Positions 24,821-31,580 of a stretch of 35,043 nt of DNA are shown in pieces; position 1 is the first letter of the stretch, and each line of letters starts with the position of its first letter. The DNA comes from Actinomycetota bacterium (GTDB lineage: Bacteria; Actinomycetota; Acidimicrobiia; IMCC26256; PALSA-555). Location: positions 1 to 35,043 of the forward strand of contig VGBR01000016.1 of assembly GCA_016870355.1 (NCBI GenBank). Reading direction: 5' to 3'. The position numbers and the translations under genes are program-made. The notes under the pieces are model-generated. The model worked only from the letters and a program-made list of their open reading frames with translations. It was not told the DNA's origin and ran no database searches.

Positions 24821-25666
24821 TCAGTCGATGAAGGTGAAGAACATCACCTGGGTTGCGAAGGCCAGCACGTGTCCGGCCGGGTCCCACAGCACGGTCTCGG
24901 CCGACGCGTACCCGTCGCCAACGTGATGGGCGCGGTTGTGGCCCAGGATCCACTCCGACGTCGCATCCCCGAACAAGTGGACGGTGAGGTCGGCGCTCGG
25001 TGGCAGCCAACCGGATCCTGAGCCGAGCTTCTCGGCCACCGCGCCGGGCATCGTGTCGCAAAGCGCCACCACCCCCAATGGGTCCCACTTGCCGTCGACG
25101 ATCGGCGGCTCGTTGAAGCGGAACCAGTTCGCACGGTTGGAGGTGGACGGTTCGTACGAGATCCATGGCAAGTGCCCGAGAGCCATCCGGCTCTCGGCCT
25201 GCTCCCAGAAGTTGAAGACCATCTGCCGCTCGAACCCCTTGGGCGCATCGGCCCACGACGGCGACTCCTCGGGCGGGGGCACCGTGGGCATCTCGAGCTC
25301 GGTGAACTCGAAGCCACGGCGCTCGGCACCGAACACGGCCGTGCATCGCAAGCCTTCTGGTTCACCGGTGTTGTGCAGCGATGCCGACACCTGAGAGATC
25401 GAGCGCCCGCGCCGCCACACCTCGACCTCGATCTCCACATCGCCCGGCTTCACCGCCGCGACGAAGGTGGCGGTGACGGACCGCAGCCGTTGGTCGGGGT
25501 GATCGAGCGCCGCGGCCATGGCTCGCAGTGCCACTGCCGTCACGACGCCGCCGTGCGGGACGATCGGACAGTTCCAGTCGTCGGTGAGCGACGCGCCGTA
25601 GGTATCGGCACGCCCGCCGAGCGCGTGCACCTGGGTCTGATCCAGGAACCGCGATCCGGTGGTCAT
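24821..25666 (-). CDS. Acyl-CoA thioesterase-like protein (TesB-type double hotdog)
   Basis: 281 residues. The first half has a hotdog fold with VPHGGVVTAVALRAM (the HGG region beginning the central helix) and LRSVTATFVAAVKPGDVEIEV. The second half repeats it, with PLGVVALCDTMPGAV and SADLTVHLFGDATSEWILG, ending AETVLWDPAGHVLAFATQ. This matches the thioesterase-superfamily proteins of actinobacterial lipid-degradation clusters, which hydrolyse acyl-CoA to free acid and CoA. The catalytic residues of TesB are not obvious by eye, so activity is inferred. ATG 25666 has GGGAGGA about 9 nt upstream. It diverges from the TMEM175-like gene and ends 14 bp from the csp terminator. Confidence 0.83.
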   Translation of the reverse strand: MTTGSRFLDQTQVHALGGRADTYGASLTDDWNCPIVPHGGVVTAVALRAMAAALDHPDQRLRSVTATFVAAVKPGDVEIEVEVWRRGRSISQVSASLHNTGEPEGLRCTAVFGAERRGFEFTELEMPTVPPPEESPSWADAPKGFERQMVFNFWEQAESRMALGHLPWISYEPSTSNRANWFRFNEPPIVDGKWDPLGVVALCDTMPGAVAEKLGSGSGWLPPSADLTVHLFGDATSEWILGHNRAHHVGDGYASAETVLWDPAGHVLAFATQVMFFTFID

Positions 25667-25706
25667 GGCGCCGTCCTCCCGAGGGTCGGTGCTCGCGCCG
25701 GCACCG

Positions 25707-25712
25707 GATACT
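25707..25712 (+). promoter_or_regulatory. Candidate -10 box of the TMEM175-like gene
   Basis: GATACT with 7 nt to the ACG codon at 25720, the same spacing as the other leaderless genes in the window. Confidence 0.4.
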
Positions 25713-25719
25713 GCCGAGC

Positions 25720-26370
25720 ACGACCACGCACCGGTTGGAAGCGTTCAGCGACGGCGTGATCGCCATCGCGATCACGTTGCTGGTGCTGAACCTCCAGGTG
25801 CCACACGTGAAGGACGGCGATCTCTTCGACGCGATCGTGGACGACTGGACGTCGTACGCCGCGTTCGTGCTGTCGTTCGCAGTGATCGGGATCATGTGGG
25901 TGAGTCACCACTCGATGTTCGAGCGCATCGTGACAGTGGACCGGCCGCTCATGTTCCTCAACCTGATCCTGTTGATGGGCATCGCGTTCTTGCCGTTCCC
26001 GACCTCGTTGCTCGCGACGTACGTGCGCGAAGAAGGTTCCAACGCGCACATCGCGGCCGCGATCTACAGCACCGCCATGCTGGCGATTGGTCTCGCGTTC
26101 CTCGGGATGTGGCTCCGGCTCGCGCGCCGGCCTGAGCTGCTCATCGAGGGGATCGCGCCCGAACGCATCCAAGCTGCGATCCGGAAGTCCCTCGTCGGCC
26201 CGGTTGTGTATGCAGTCACGATCGGGCTGGCCTTCGTGAGCGCGGCCGCATGCTTCGTGATCTACGCGCTCATGACGGTGTACTTCGCGCTCGGTCCGTC
26301 ATCACGCGTAGCGACACCTGAAGAACAAGCGGCAGCCGCCGAAGCCGCGGCCGAAGGTGCGGAGGACTGA
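25720..26370 (+). CDS. TMEM175 family (DUF1211) ion-channel-like membrane protein, unusual start
   Basis: About 216 residues and six hydrophobic helices. The family signature RxxxFSDG is present as HRLEAFSDGVIAIAITLLVL, with later hallmarks AVIGIMWVSHHSMFERI and FLPFPTSLLATY. Bacterial TMEM175 proteins form tetrameric potassium-permeable channels. The signature Arg is at codon 25732, upstream of the first canonical start (TTG 25735), and no ATG, GTG or TTG precedes it in frame. Codon 25720 is ACG exactly where MTTHRLEAFSDG would begin, 7 nt after GATACT. An ACG start, an ATG-to-ACG mutation or a base-call error are possible. The C-terminus is an Ala/Glu-rich tail. Confidence 0.8.
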   Translation, partial: TTTHRLEAFSDGVIAIAITLLVLNLQVPHVKDGDLFDAIVDDWTSYAAFVLSFAVIGIMWVSHHSMFERIVTVDRPLMFLNLILLMGIAFLPFPTSLLATYVREEGSNAHIAAAIYSTAMLAIGLAFLGMWLRLARRPELLIEGIAPERIQAAIRKSLVGPVVYAVTIGLAFVSAAACFVIYALMTVYFALGPSSRVATPEEQAAAAEAAAEGAED

Positions 26371-26384
26371 CCGCTGGCCAACTT

Positions 26385-27818
26385 CTAGAAGCCGACCCAC
26401 CCGTGGTCGCTAGCGAGCGTCTGTACGGCGCGTGCGGTGCGCGGTCCGTAGCTCGCCGGTCGTAGCGGCAGCGCTTGGCGCGCCGCCATGATGTCTTCGG
26501 GGCTGAACTCGCACGCGTTCGAGAAGGGATCGATGTCGTAGAGCCGGGCCGCGTTGCCGCCGAGGATCTTCTGCTTCACCTCGTCGGTAAGCGCCGGGTA
26601 GCCGTACCGCTCCTGGTACTCCGTGCTGATCTCGAACGCGCGAAACGCATCGAGCTGCGATTGCGGTGATCCGAACCAGATGGAGTCGGTGCCCCAGATG
26701 ATGTTGTCGGGACCGACCGCAACGAGCAGCTTGCCGAGGGCGTGCGCGGCGGCGTCGAGGTCGCGCATGAGCAGGTACCACGTCGATCCGAGCTCGGCGT
26801 AGACGTTCTGACCGGGTGTGATGCCCGCGTCGCTGAGTGAGCGGATGAGCCGGTTGATGCCGCTTCCGTCGGGGTCGTACGGACCCTCGCGCTGCGACGA
26901 CTCGTAGCCCGAGTGGTACACGACGAACGACAGATCAGGATGCGCCCTCGCCGCGGGGCCGATGTCGACTGGCGACGCGAACCGACTGCCGCCCGCCAGC
27001 CCCTTGTGGACGCACACGATCGGGGGGCCGACCTCGCGGACCTTGTCGAGGAACGCGTTGCCAACTTGAGGTCGCGACGCGTCGTGGTCGTCGAGGAACC
27101 AGCCCTGACCCGGTGCGTGTGTGTAGACCTTCCAGGCCGCGATCGGGTGCTCTACGACGAGCGGCTCCATCGCCGCGAGCTGCACGTCGAGCGGGCCGTA
27201 TGCCGGGAGTGCTTGACCATGCATCAGGATGCGCCCGTCGTCGCACAGCTGGTCGGCGATCCGCCGGACCCGCTCCATGTCTTCGATCGTGAGCGCGCTG
27301 TCCTCCGGTGCGAACGGGATCGCCGACACGACGGCCACCCGCGTGTCGCTCCGTAGAAAGATCTCCTCGAGGTAGTGCTCGATCGAGTAGCAGAGCTGCG
27401 CGTCGGACTCACCGCACGCGGTTTGCGGGAACACCGCCCCGAAGTCGAACGCATCGGGGTGCTCGCCGAAGTCGAGGAAGTGCGTCTGCACGTCCATCAC
27501 GAAGTCCGTCGACGGCGGTGTCGACGTTGTGGTCGTCGACTCGGGCACGCGGAGGGTGCCGCCGGCCGGCTTGCCGCGGCTCGCGCGCTCCTCGCTGCTG
27601 CACGCGTCCAGCGTCATCAGCATCACCGCCGACGCCATGCTGGTGCGTAGGAACGATCGCCGGGACACGCCGAGGCGACTCGCTTGATGGTCGATGGCGT
27701 CGCGAGTGCGACAAACCGTCTCGCGCGCGACGGGCGAAATCGGCAGCGGATTGAACTCGCCGTTGGACACCGGCCCGAGCTCGATGGGGAGGGGATCCTC
27801 GCCCTCGTCGTCTCGCAC
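26385..27818 (-). CDS. Tat-exported amidohydrolase-family lipoprotein
   Basis: 477 residues. A conserved cytoplasmic N-terminus (LGPVSNGEFNPLPISPVARE) precedes the twin-arginine motif SRRSFLR (52-58), a hydrophobic segment and the lipobox LDAC with Cys73, so it is probably Tat-exported and lipid-anchored. A Thr/Pro linker (about 94-105) leads to an amidohydrolase-2 TIM barrel: MDVQTHFLDF at the metal-binding start, VCVHKGL, VVYHSGYE, and IIWGTDSIWFGSPQ with the catalytic Asp. Relatives are decarboxylases and hydrolases of the ACMSD group; the substrate is unknown. The start is GTG 27818, with GGAGG very close to it. It lies 26 bp after the broken tetR gene on the same strand. Confidence 0.88.
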   Translation of the reverse strand: MRDDEGEDPLPIELGPVSNGEFNPLPISPVARETVCRTRDAIDHQASRLGVSRRSFLRTSMASAVMLMTLDACSSEERASRGKPAGGTLRVPESTTTTSTPPSTDFVMDVQTHFLDFGEHPDAFDFGAVFPQTACGESDAQLCYSIEHYLEEIFLRSDTRVAVVSAIPFAPEDSALTIEDMERVRRIADQLCDDGRILMHGQALPAYGPLDVQLAAMEPLVVEHPIAAWKVYTHAPGQGWFLDDHDASRPQVGNAFLDKVREVGPPIVCVHKGLAGGSRFASPVDIGPAARAHPDLSFVVYHSGYESSQREGPYDPDGSGINRLIRSLSDAGITPGQNVYAELGSTWYLLMRDLDAAAHALGKLLVAVGPDNIIWGTDSIWFGSPQSQLDAFRAFEISTEYQERYGYPALTDEVKQKILGGNAARLYDIDPFSNACEFSPEDIMAARQALPLRPASYGPRTARAVQTLASDHGWVGF

Positions 27819-27844
27819 CCTCCGATGCTCGCGCGTGCGAGCGC

Positions 27845-28260
27845 TCAGCCCGGTGCGCCCGTGAGCTGACCGAGCAGACCGGTGATCCGGTTGCCCGACT
27901 CGAACAGGGCATCAGCGCGGGCGTGGTCGCCATCGAGGTTCGTCAACATCTCCCATGCCCAGGTAGAGCGCCACGATTCCGAACGCCAGATCGGGCGCTG
28001 GGAGGAGCTGCTCGAGGGGAGTACCGGCGACGATGCGGTCGACGGCCTCGCGCGTGAACTCGGCCCATGGCTCGACCCTGGCTGCGATCTCGGTGCGCAG
28101 CTCGGGGAAGGTCGTGCTCGCGGCCATCAGCTCAGTGAGCACCTTGATGTGCCCCGACTCCAGGTCCTCCCGGTAGATGTCGGTCGCGACCTGGAAGAGC
28201 GCCGGGAGGTCGGCGGCTTGGGCGACGGCGGCGCGGTAGCGCTCCATCCGCTCTCGGCTG
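27845..28260 (-). pseudogene. TetR regulator, 5' half deleted and 3' end frameshifted
   Basis: The minus strand encodes a TetR ligand-binding domain (ERMERYRAAVAQAADL, IYREDLESGHIKVLTELMAA, ALYLGM) but no helix-turn-helix: homology stops near 28260, where the sequence becomes the monoamine oxidase gene of the other strand. Near the 3' end the frame breaks. After ALYLGM the expected EMLTNLDGDHARADALFESG appears one base out of phase and then runs to a TGA at 27845-27847. One extra G in the G-run (C-run 27952-27954 on the plus strand) explains this. The gene is thus broken twice and cannot bind DNA. Confidence 0.82.
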
Positions 28261-28853
28261 ACGAGTCGAGCACCAAGGTGCTGCTGCACTGCCGTACGCG
28301 CTTCTGGGAGACCGAGTACGGCATCGCCGGTGGCGCGTCCCACAGCGACCTGCTGTTCCGAGCCCTCTACTACCCGTCGGACAACGCGGTCGCGGTCACC
28401 GAGCCGGTGCCGAGCCGCAAGCGCTTCAACACGATGTACGGCGGCTACGAGAACGGGGAGTTCGCGCCCAGCGACCCGAGCGTCAGTCAGGGCCCAGGCG
28501 TCCTGCTGGCGTCGTACACATGGGGTCAGGACGCGCGACGCCTCGGCCAGCTGTCACCCGAAGAGCGAGTGCGCGTCGTGACCCAACAGATCGCACGCAT
28601 CCATCCCGAGGTCGCGGAGCCAGGGATGGTGGACGACTTCGCCACGATGTTCTGGGACTCGTACCCGTGGACGAACGCATCGTTCGCGGAGCTGCTCCCC
28701 GGTCAGCAGTCGTCGATCCACGACGACGCGATGGCGCCCGAAGGTGCTGTGCACTTCGCCGGCGAGCACACGTCGCTCGACACCGGGTGGATCCACGGTG
28801 CGATCTCGTCGGCATTCCGCGCCGTGCACGAGATCGTCACGCGACCTGACTGA
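28260..28853 (+). pseudogene. Flavin monoamine oxidase, C-terminal part only
   Basis: 197 residues of the C-terminal portion of a flavin-containing amine oxidase: SSTKVLLHCRTRFWE, GIAGGASHSDLLFRALYYPS, and the C-terminal FAD-contact motif HFAGEHTSLDTGWIHGAI, with EIVTRPD at the end. The N-terminal Rossmann FAD-binding region (GxGxxG) and about half of the enzyme are missing. The frame continues upstream of 28260 only as antisense of the tetR fragment. The gene therefore lost its 5' part in the same deletion that removed the 5' part of tetR. It is probably non-functional. Confidence 0.88.
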
Positions 28854-28874
28854 TCGGGCGTACCGATTTCGCCG

Positions 28875-29246
28875 TCAGCACTCCCCGCTGGCGTCGCAGA
28901 CACAGAACTCGTTGCCATCGGGATCGGCCATCCGGATCCAGGTGGCACCGTGCTCCTCGAGCGGCCCCTCACCGAGCCGGCGCGCACCCAGGCTCTCGAG
29001 CCGAGTCGCTTCCGCTTCGATGTCGGGCGTGTGCAGGTCGAGGTGCATGCGGTTCTTGCCCGCCTTGGCTTCGGGCACGCGCTGGAGCAACAGGTTCGGT
29101 CCGTCACGCCCGTCGGGCGCGAGCACCGTGTAGTCGTGAACGCTGCCGACGGTCACGTAGCCGAGCGCGGCCGACCAGAACGGCGCGAGTGCGGTCGGTT
29201 CGGCGCAGTCGATCACGAACGCAAGCTCCGGCACCGCGGTGGCCAT
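28875..29246 (-). CDS. VOC/glyoxalase-like domain protein
   Basis: 123 residues of the Glyoxalase_6 type: LAFVIDCAEPTALAPFWSAALGY at the N-terminus, KNRMHLDLHTPDIEAEATRL in the middle and ATWIRMADPDGNEFCVCD at the end. The metal-binding residues expected in true glyoxalases are only partly present, as is usual for this subgroup, so catalysis is uncertain. Its ATG (29246) lies 2 bp after the SDR stop, so both belong to one transcript. It converges with the truncated monoamine oxidase gene. Confidence 0.87.
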   Translation of the reverse strand: MATAVPELAFVIDCAEPTALAPFWSAALGYVTVGSVHDYTVLAPDGRDGPNLLLQRVPEAKAGKNRMHLDLHTPDIEAEATRLESLGARRLGEGPLEEHGATWIRMADPDGNEFCVCDASGEC

Positions 29247-29248
29247 TG

Positions 29249-30016
29249 CTAGTCGCCCAAGCCGGGGATGGTCGGACCGGTGAGGTAGCCACCGTCGATC
29301 ATGAACTCCGAGCCGGTCGAGAAGGAGCTGTCGTCGGAAGCGAGGAAGACCATCATCTTCGCGACCTCTTCCGGCGTGCCGATGCGGGGGATCGGCTGCC
29401 CGTTGTACGCGTTGCTCTGGTCGAGGTTGGCGAACTCCGGTTGGCCGAGCATCTCCGTGGCGATGCCGCCGGGGTGCACGGAGTTCACGCGGATGCCGAA
29501 GTGACCGAGCTCCATGGCGGCGACCTTCGTCATGCCGCGCACCGCGAACTTGCTCGCGGTGTAAGCGACGAGACCGAGGGTGCCGACGAACCCTGACGTC
29601 GAAGACGTGTTGATGATCGAGCCGCCGCGCTGCTGCTTCATCTGCGGAGTCACGGCCCGCATGCCGAGGAAGCAGCCGACCTGGTTGATGTTGATGATCT
29701 CCATGTAGTCGTCGAGCGTGTGACCTTCCAACATTCGGACGCGCAGGATCCCGGCGTTGTTCACAAGCACGTCGATGCGTCCGTGCTGCTCGATCGTGGT
29801 GGCGACGATCGCGTCCCAGTCGGCCTCGCTGGCCACGTCGAGGTGCTGATAGGTGGCCGCACCGCCCAGGTCGGCGGCGACCTTCTCGCCCCGCTCGTCG
29901 AGCACGTCGCCGAACACGACTTGGGCGCCTTGGTCCACGAACTCGCGGACCTCGGCTTCACCTTGGCCGCGGGCGCCGCCGGTGACGATCGCGATCTTGC
30001 CGTCGAGCCTTCCCAT
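29249..30016 (-). CDS. Short-chain dehydrogenase/reductase, 3-alpha(20-beta)-HSD-like
   Basis: A 255-residue classical SDR. TGGARGQG (12-19) binds the dinucleotide, with Asp37 at the end of beta2 favouring NAD(H). NNAG (86-89), Asn111, Ser139, Tyr152 and Lys156 complete the tetrad, and the C-terminal VHPGG segment is usual. Sequence style (MGRLDGKIAIVTGGARGQGEA) is that of the 3-alpha/20-beta-hydroxysteroid dehydrogenase and cyclohexanol dehydrogenase group, so it oxidises a cyclic or steroid alcohol. A GGGAGG Shine-Dalgarno precedes ATG 30016. It is the first gene of a two-gene operon with the VOC protein. Confidence 0.93.
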   Translation of the reverse strand: MGRLDGKIAIVTGGARGQGEAEVREFVDQGAQVVFGDVLDERGEKVAADLGGAATYQHLDVASEADWDAIVATTIEQHGRIDVLVNNAGILRVRMLEGHTLDDYMEIININQVGCFLGMRAVTPQMKQQRGGSIINTSSTSGFVGTLGLVAYTASKFAVRGMTKVAAMELGHFGIRVNSVHPGGIATEMLGQPEFANLDQSNAYNGQPIPRIGTPEEVAKMMVFLASDDSSFSTGSEFMIDGGYLTGPTIPGLGD

Positions 30017-30326
30017 CGGACCTCCCGTGGTCGGCGTCAGATTAGGACCGGCCTGGTTCGGGCATCCCAGACCGGACCGCCAGGTGGCGAATTCCGGCTC
30101 GAGAGGAGCTCGATCATGGTGGCCTTGCTGGCCGCAGGTGGCCCTGCCGACGAATCGACGGCGATCGTCTCCATCGCTGGGTTCGCCTGCTCATCATCGT
30201 GGCGTTCTTCGGGAGCGTGACGGGCCGGTTCGCCGGTGGTGCGATCGGACTGGTCGCCCTGGGTCTGGCGCTGTGGATCCTTGCGCTCATGTGGAACACC
30301 GTCGACGCCGCGTGCAACGAAGCGAG

Positions 30327-30354
30327 GGCGGGGCCGCGTCCAACCGGCCCCGCC
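30327..30354 (+). terminator. Hairpin upstream of the acyl-CoA dehydrogenase gene
   Basis: GGCGGGGCCG and CGGCCCCGCC: a perfect 10-bp stem with an 8-nt loop, 14 bp before the -10 box of the next gene. It probably terminates upstream transcription. Confidence 0.6.
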
Positions 30355-30367
30355 GCCCCGCCCGCCC

Positions 30368-30373
30368 TAAGGT
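30368..30373 (+). promoter_or_regulatory. Candidate -10 box of the acyl-CoA dehydrogenase gene (leaderless)
   Basis: TAAGGT, 6 nt before the GTG start at 30380, with no Shine-Dalgarno sequence. Confidence 0.45.
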
Positions 30374-30379
30374 CGGCGC

Positions 30380-31573
30380 GTGCGGCTGCACTACGACGAC
30401 GAGACTGAGCGCTTCCGGGCCGAGCTCGACGAGTGGCTCGACGAGCACGCGCCGTCCGAAGACCAGATGCGCGACCGACCGCTGTCGAGCGCGCACCTGC
30501 CGGATTGGGCGCGGCGTTGGCAGCGGACGCTCTTCGATGCCGGGTGGCTCGTGCCTGGCTGGCCCCCCGAGCTCGGGGGCCGCAACGCGACGCCCGTCCA
30601 GCAGATGGTCTACTTCGAGGAGCTCTCGTCCCGGCAGATCCAGCGCTCCCTGAACATCCAGGGCCTTTCGATCTTTGCTCCGTCGGTCATCGACTTCGGG
30701 ACGGAGGAGCAGAAGCAGCGCTGGGCGCTCCCGGTGCTTCGAGCGGAGCGTGCGACGTGCCTGGGCATGAGCGAGCCGGGCGCGGGAAGTGACCTCGCTG
30801 GCTTGACGACGCGCGCCGAGCTCGACGGCGACGACTTCGTCATCAACGGGCAGAAGGTCTGGACGTCGGGCGCACACCACGCCGACTTCTGCCTGTGCTT
30901 CGTGCGCACCGACCCGTCGGCGCCCAAGCACAAGGGCATCAGTGCCGTGCTGTTGGAGATGACGACCCCGGGGATCACGGTGCGGCCGTTCCCGAGCTTC
31001 GTGGACAAGGCGGCGTGGGTCGACTTCAACGAGGTGTTCTTCGACGACGTCCGCGTGCCCCGCGAGAACCTCCTCGGTGATCTGAACGACGGCTGGAGGG
31101 TGGCCAACACGTCGCTCGCGCACGAGCGCGGGATGCTCTGGATCTACGAGTCGGCGCACCTCGATCGCGCACTCGAGATCGCGCTCGACGATGCCGGCGC
31201 GCGGAATGGCGGGCAGCGGCGGCACTCGGCGCAGCTGCGCGACACGCTCGTGGATGCCTACGTCGACGCGCTCGCGCTCCGCTGTCTCGGCTACCGCGGC
31301 TTCGCGAAGCTCTCCGCCGGGAAGGCCGCGCCCGAGCACCTGCTGCTCAAGTTGTTCGCGTCGGAGTCGAGCCAACGGCTGTTCCTCGATTTCTGCGAGA
31401 CGATCGGCGTCGAGGCGCTCGACGTGGAGACGCGCCCGGTCGAGATGCGGGTGGACAACTCGTGGCCGTGGATGAACCGCTATCTCGGGTCGTTCGGCAC
31501 GACGATCTCGGGCGGTACTTCGGAGATCCAGCGCAACATCATCGCCGAGCGCGTCCTCGGCTTGCCCCGCTGA
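30380..31573 (+). CDS. Acyl-CoA dehydrogenase family protein
   Basis: A 397-residue, FAD-dependent enzyme introducing an alpha-beta double bond into an acyl-CoA. Hallmarks: CLGMSEPGAGSDLAGL and INGQKVWTSGAHHADFCLCF (FAD- and substrate-binding middle beta domain), and SFGTTISGGTSEIQRNIIAE with RVLGLPR at the C-terminus. Sequence style (DDETERFRAELDEWLDEH at the N-terminus) is that of the FadE-type subunits of actinobacterial fatty-acid and steroid catabolism. The GTG at 30380 is preceded by TAAGGT at leaderless distance. It heads a run of three genes: the synthetase starts 7 bp after its stop, and the P450 follows that directly. Confidence 0.94.
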   Translation: MRLHYDDETERFRAELDEWLDEHAPSEDQMRDRPLSSAHLPDWARRWQRTLFDAGWLVPGWPPELGGRNATPVQQMVYFEELSSRQIQRSLNIQGLSIFAPSVIDFGTEEQKQRWALPVLRAERATCLGMSEPGAGSDLAGLTTRAELDGDDFVINGQKVWTSGAHHADFCLCFVRTDPSAPKHKGISAVLLEMTTPGITVRPFPSFVDKAAWVDFNEVFFDDVRVPRENLLGDLNDGWRVANTSLAHERGMLWIYESAHLDRALEIALDDAGARNGGQRRHSAQLRDTLVDAYVDALALRCLGYRGFAKLSAGKAAPEHLLLKLFASESSQRLFLDFCETIGVEALDVETRPVEMRVDNSWPWMNRYLGSFGTTISGGTSEIQRNIIAERVLGLPR

Positions 31574-31580
31574 CCTCACC

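Larger units (their letters stand above)
30116..30408 (+). pseudogene. Possible small membrane protein, frame broken
   Basis: A good Shine-Dalgarno (GAGAGGAG) precedes ATG 30116, which reads MVALLAAGGPADESTAIVSI and stops at 30218-30220. The next frame, usable from GTG 30199, reads LLIIVAFFGSVTGRF and then GGAIGLVALGLALWILALMW, clear membrane helices. A single-base indel near 30175 would join the two into one small membrane protein. The second frame runs through the hairpin at 30327-30354 into the acyl-CoA dehydrogenase gene, which weakens the case. I do not recognise the family. The stretch 30017-30115 holds nothing else. Confidence 0.35.

Noticed and set aside
27882-28259. N-terminal extension of the monoamine oxidase fragment
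   Set aside because: That stretch is antisense to the TetR ligand-binding domain and shows no amine oxidase similarity.
30287-31579. 430-codon minus-strand frame opposite the acyl-CoA dehydrogenase
   Set aside because: Antisense shadow; no family resemblance.
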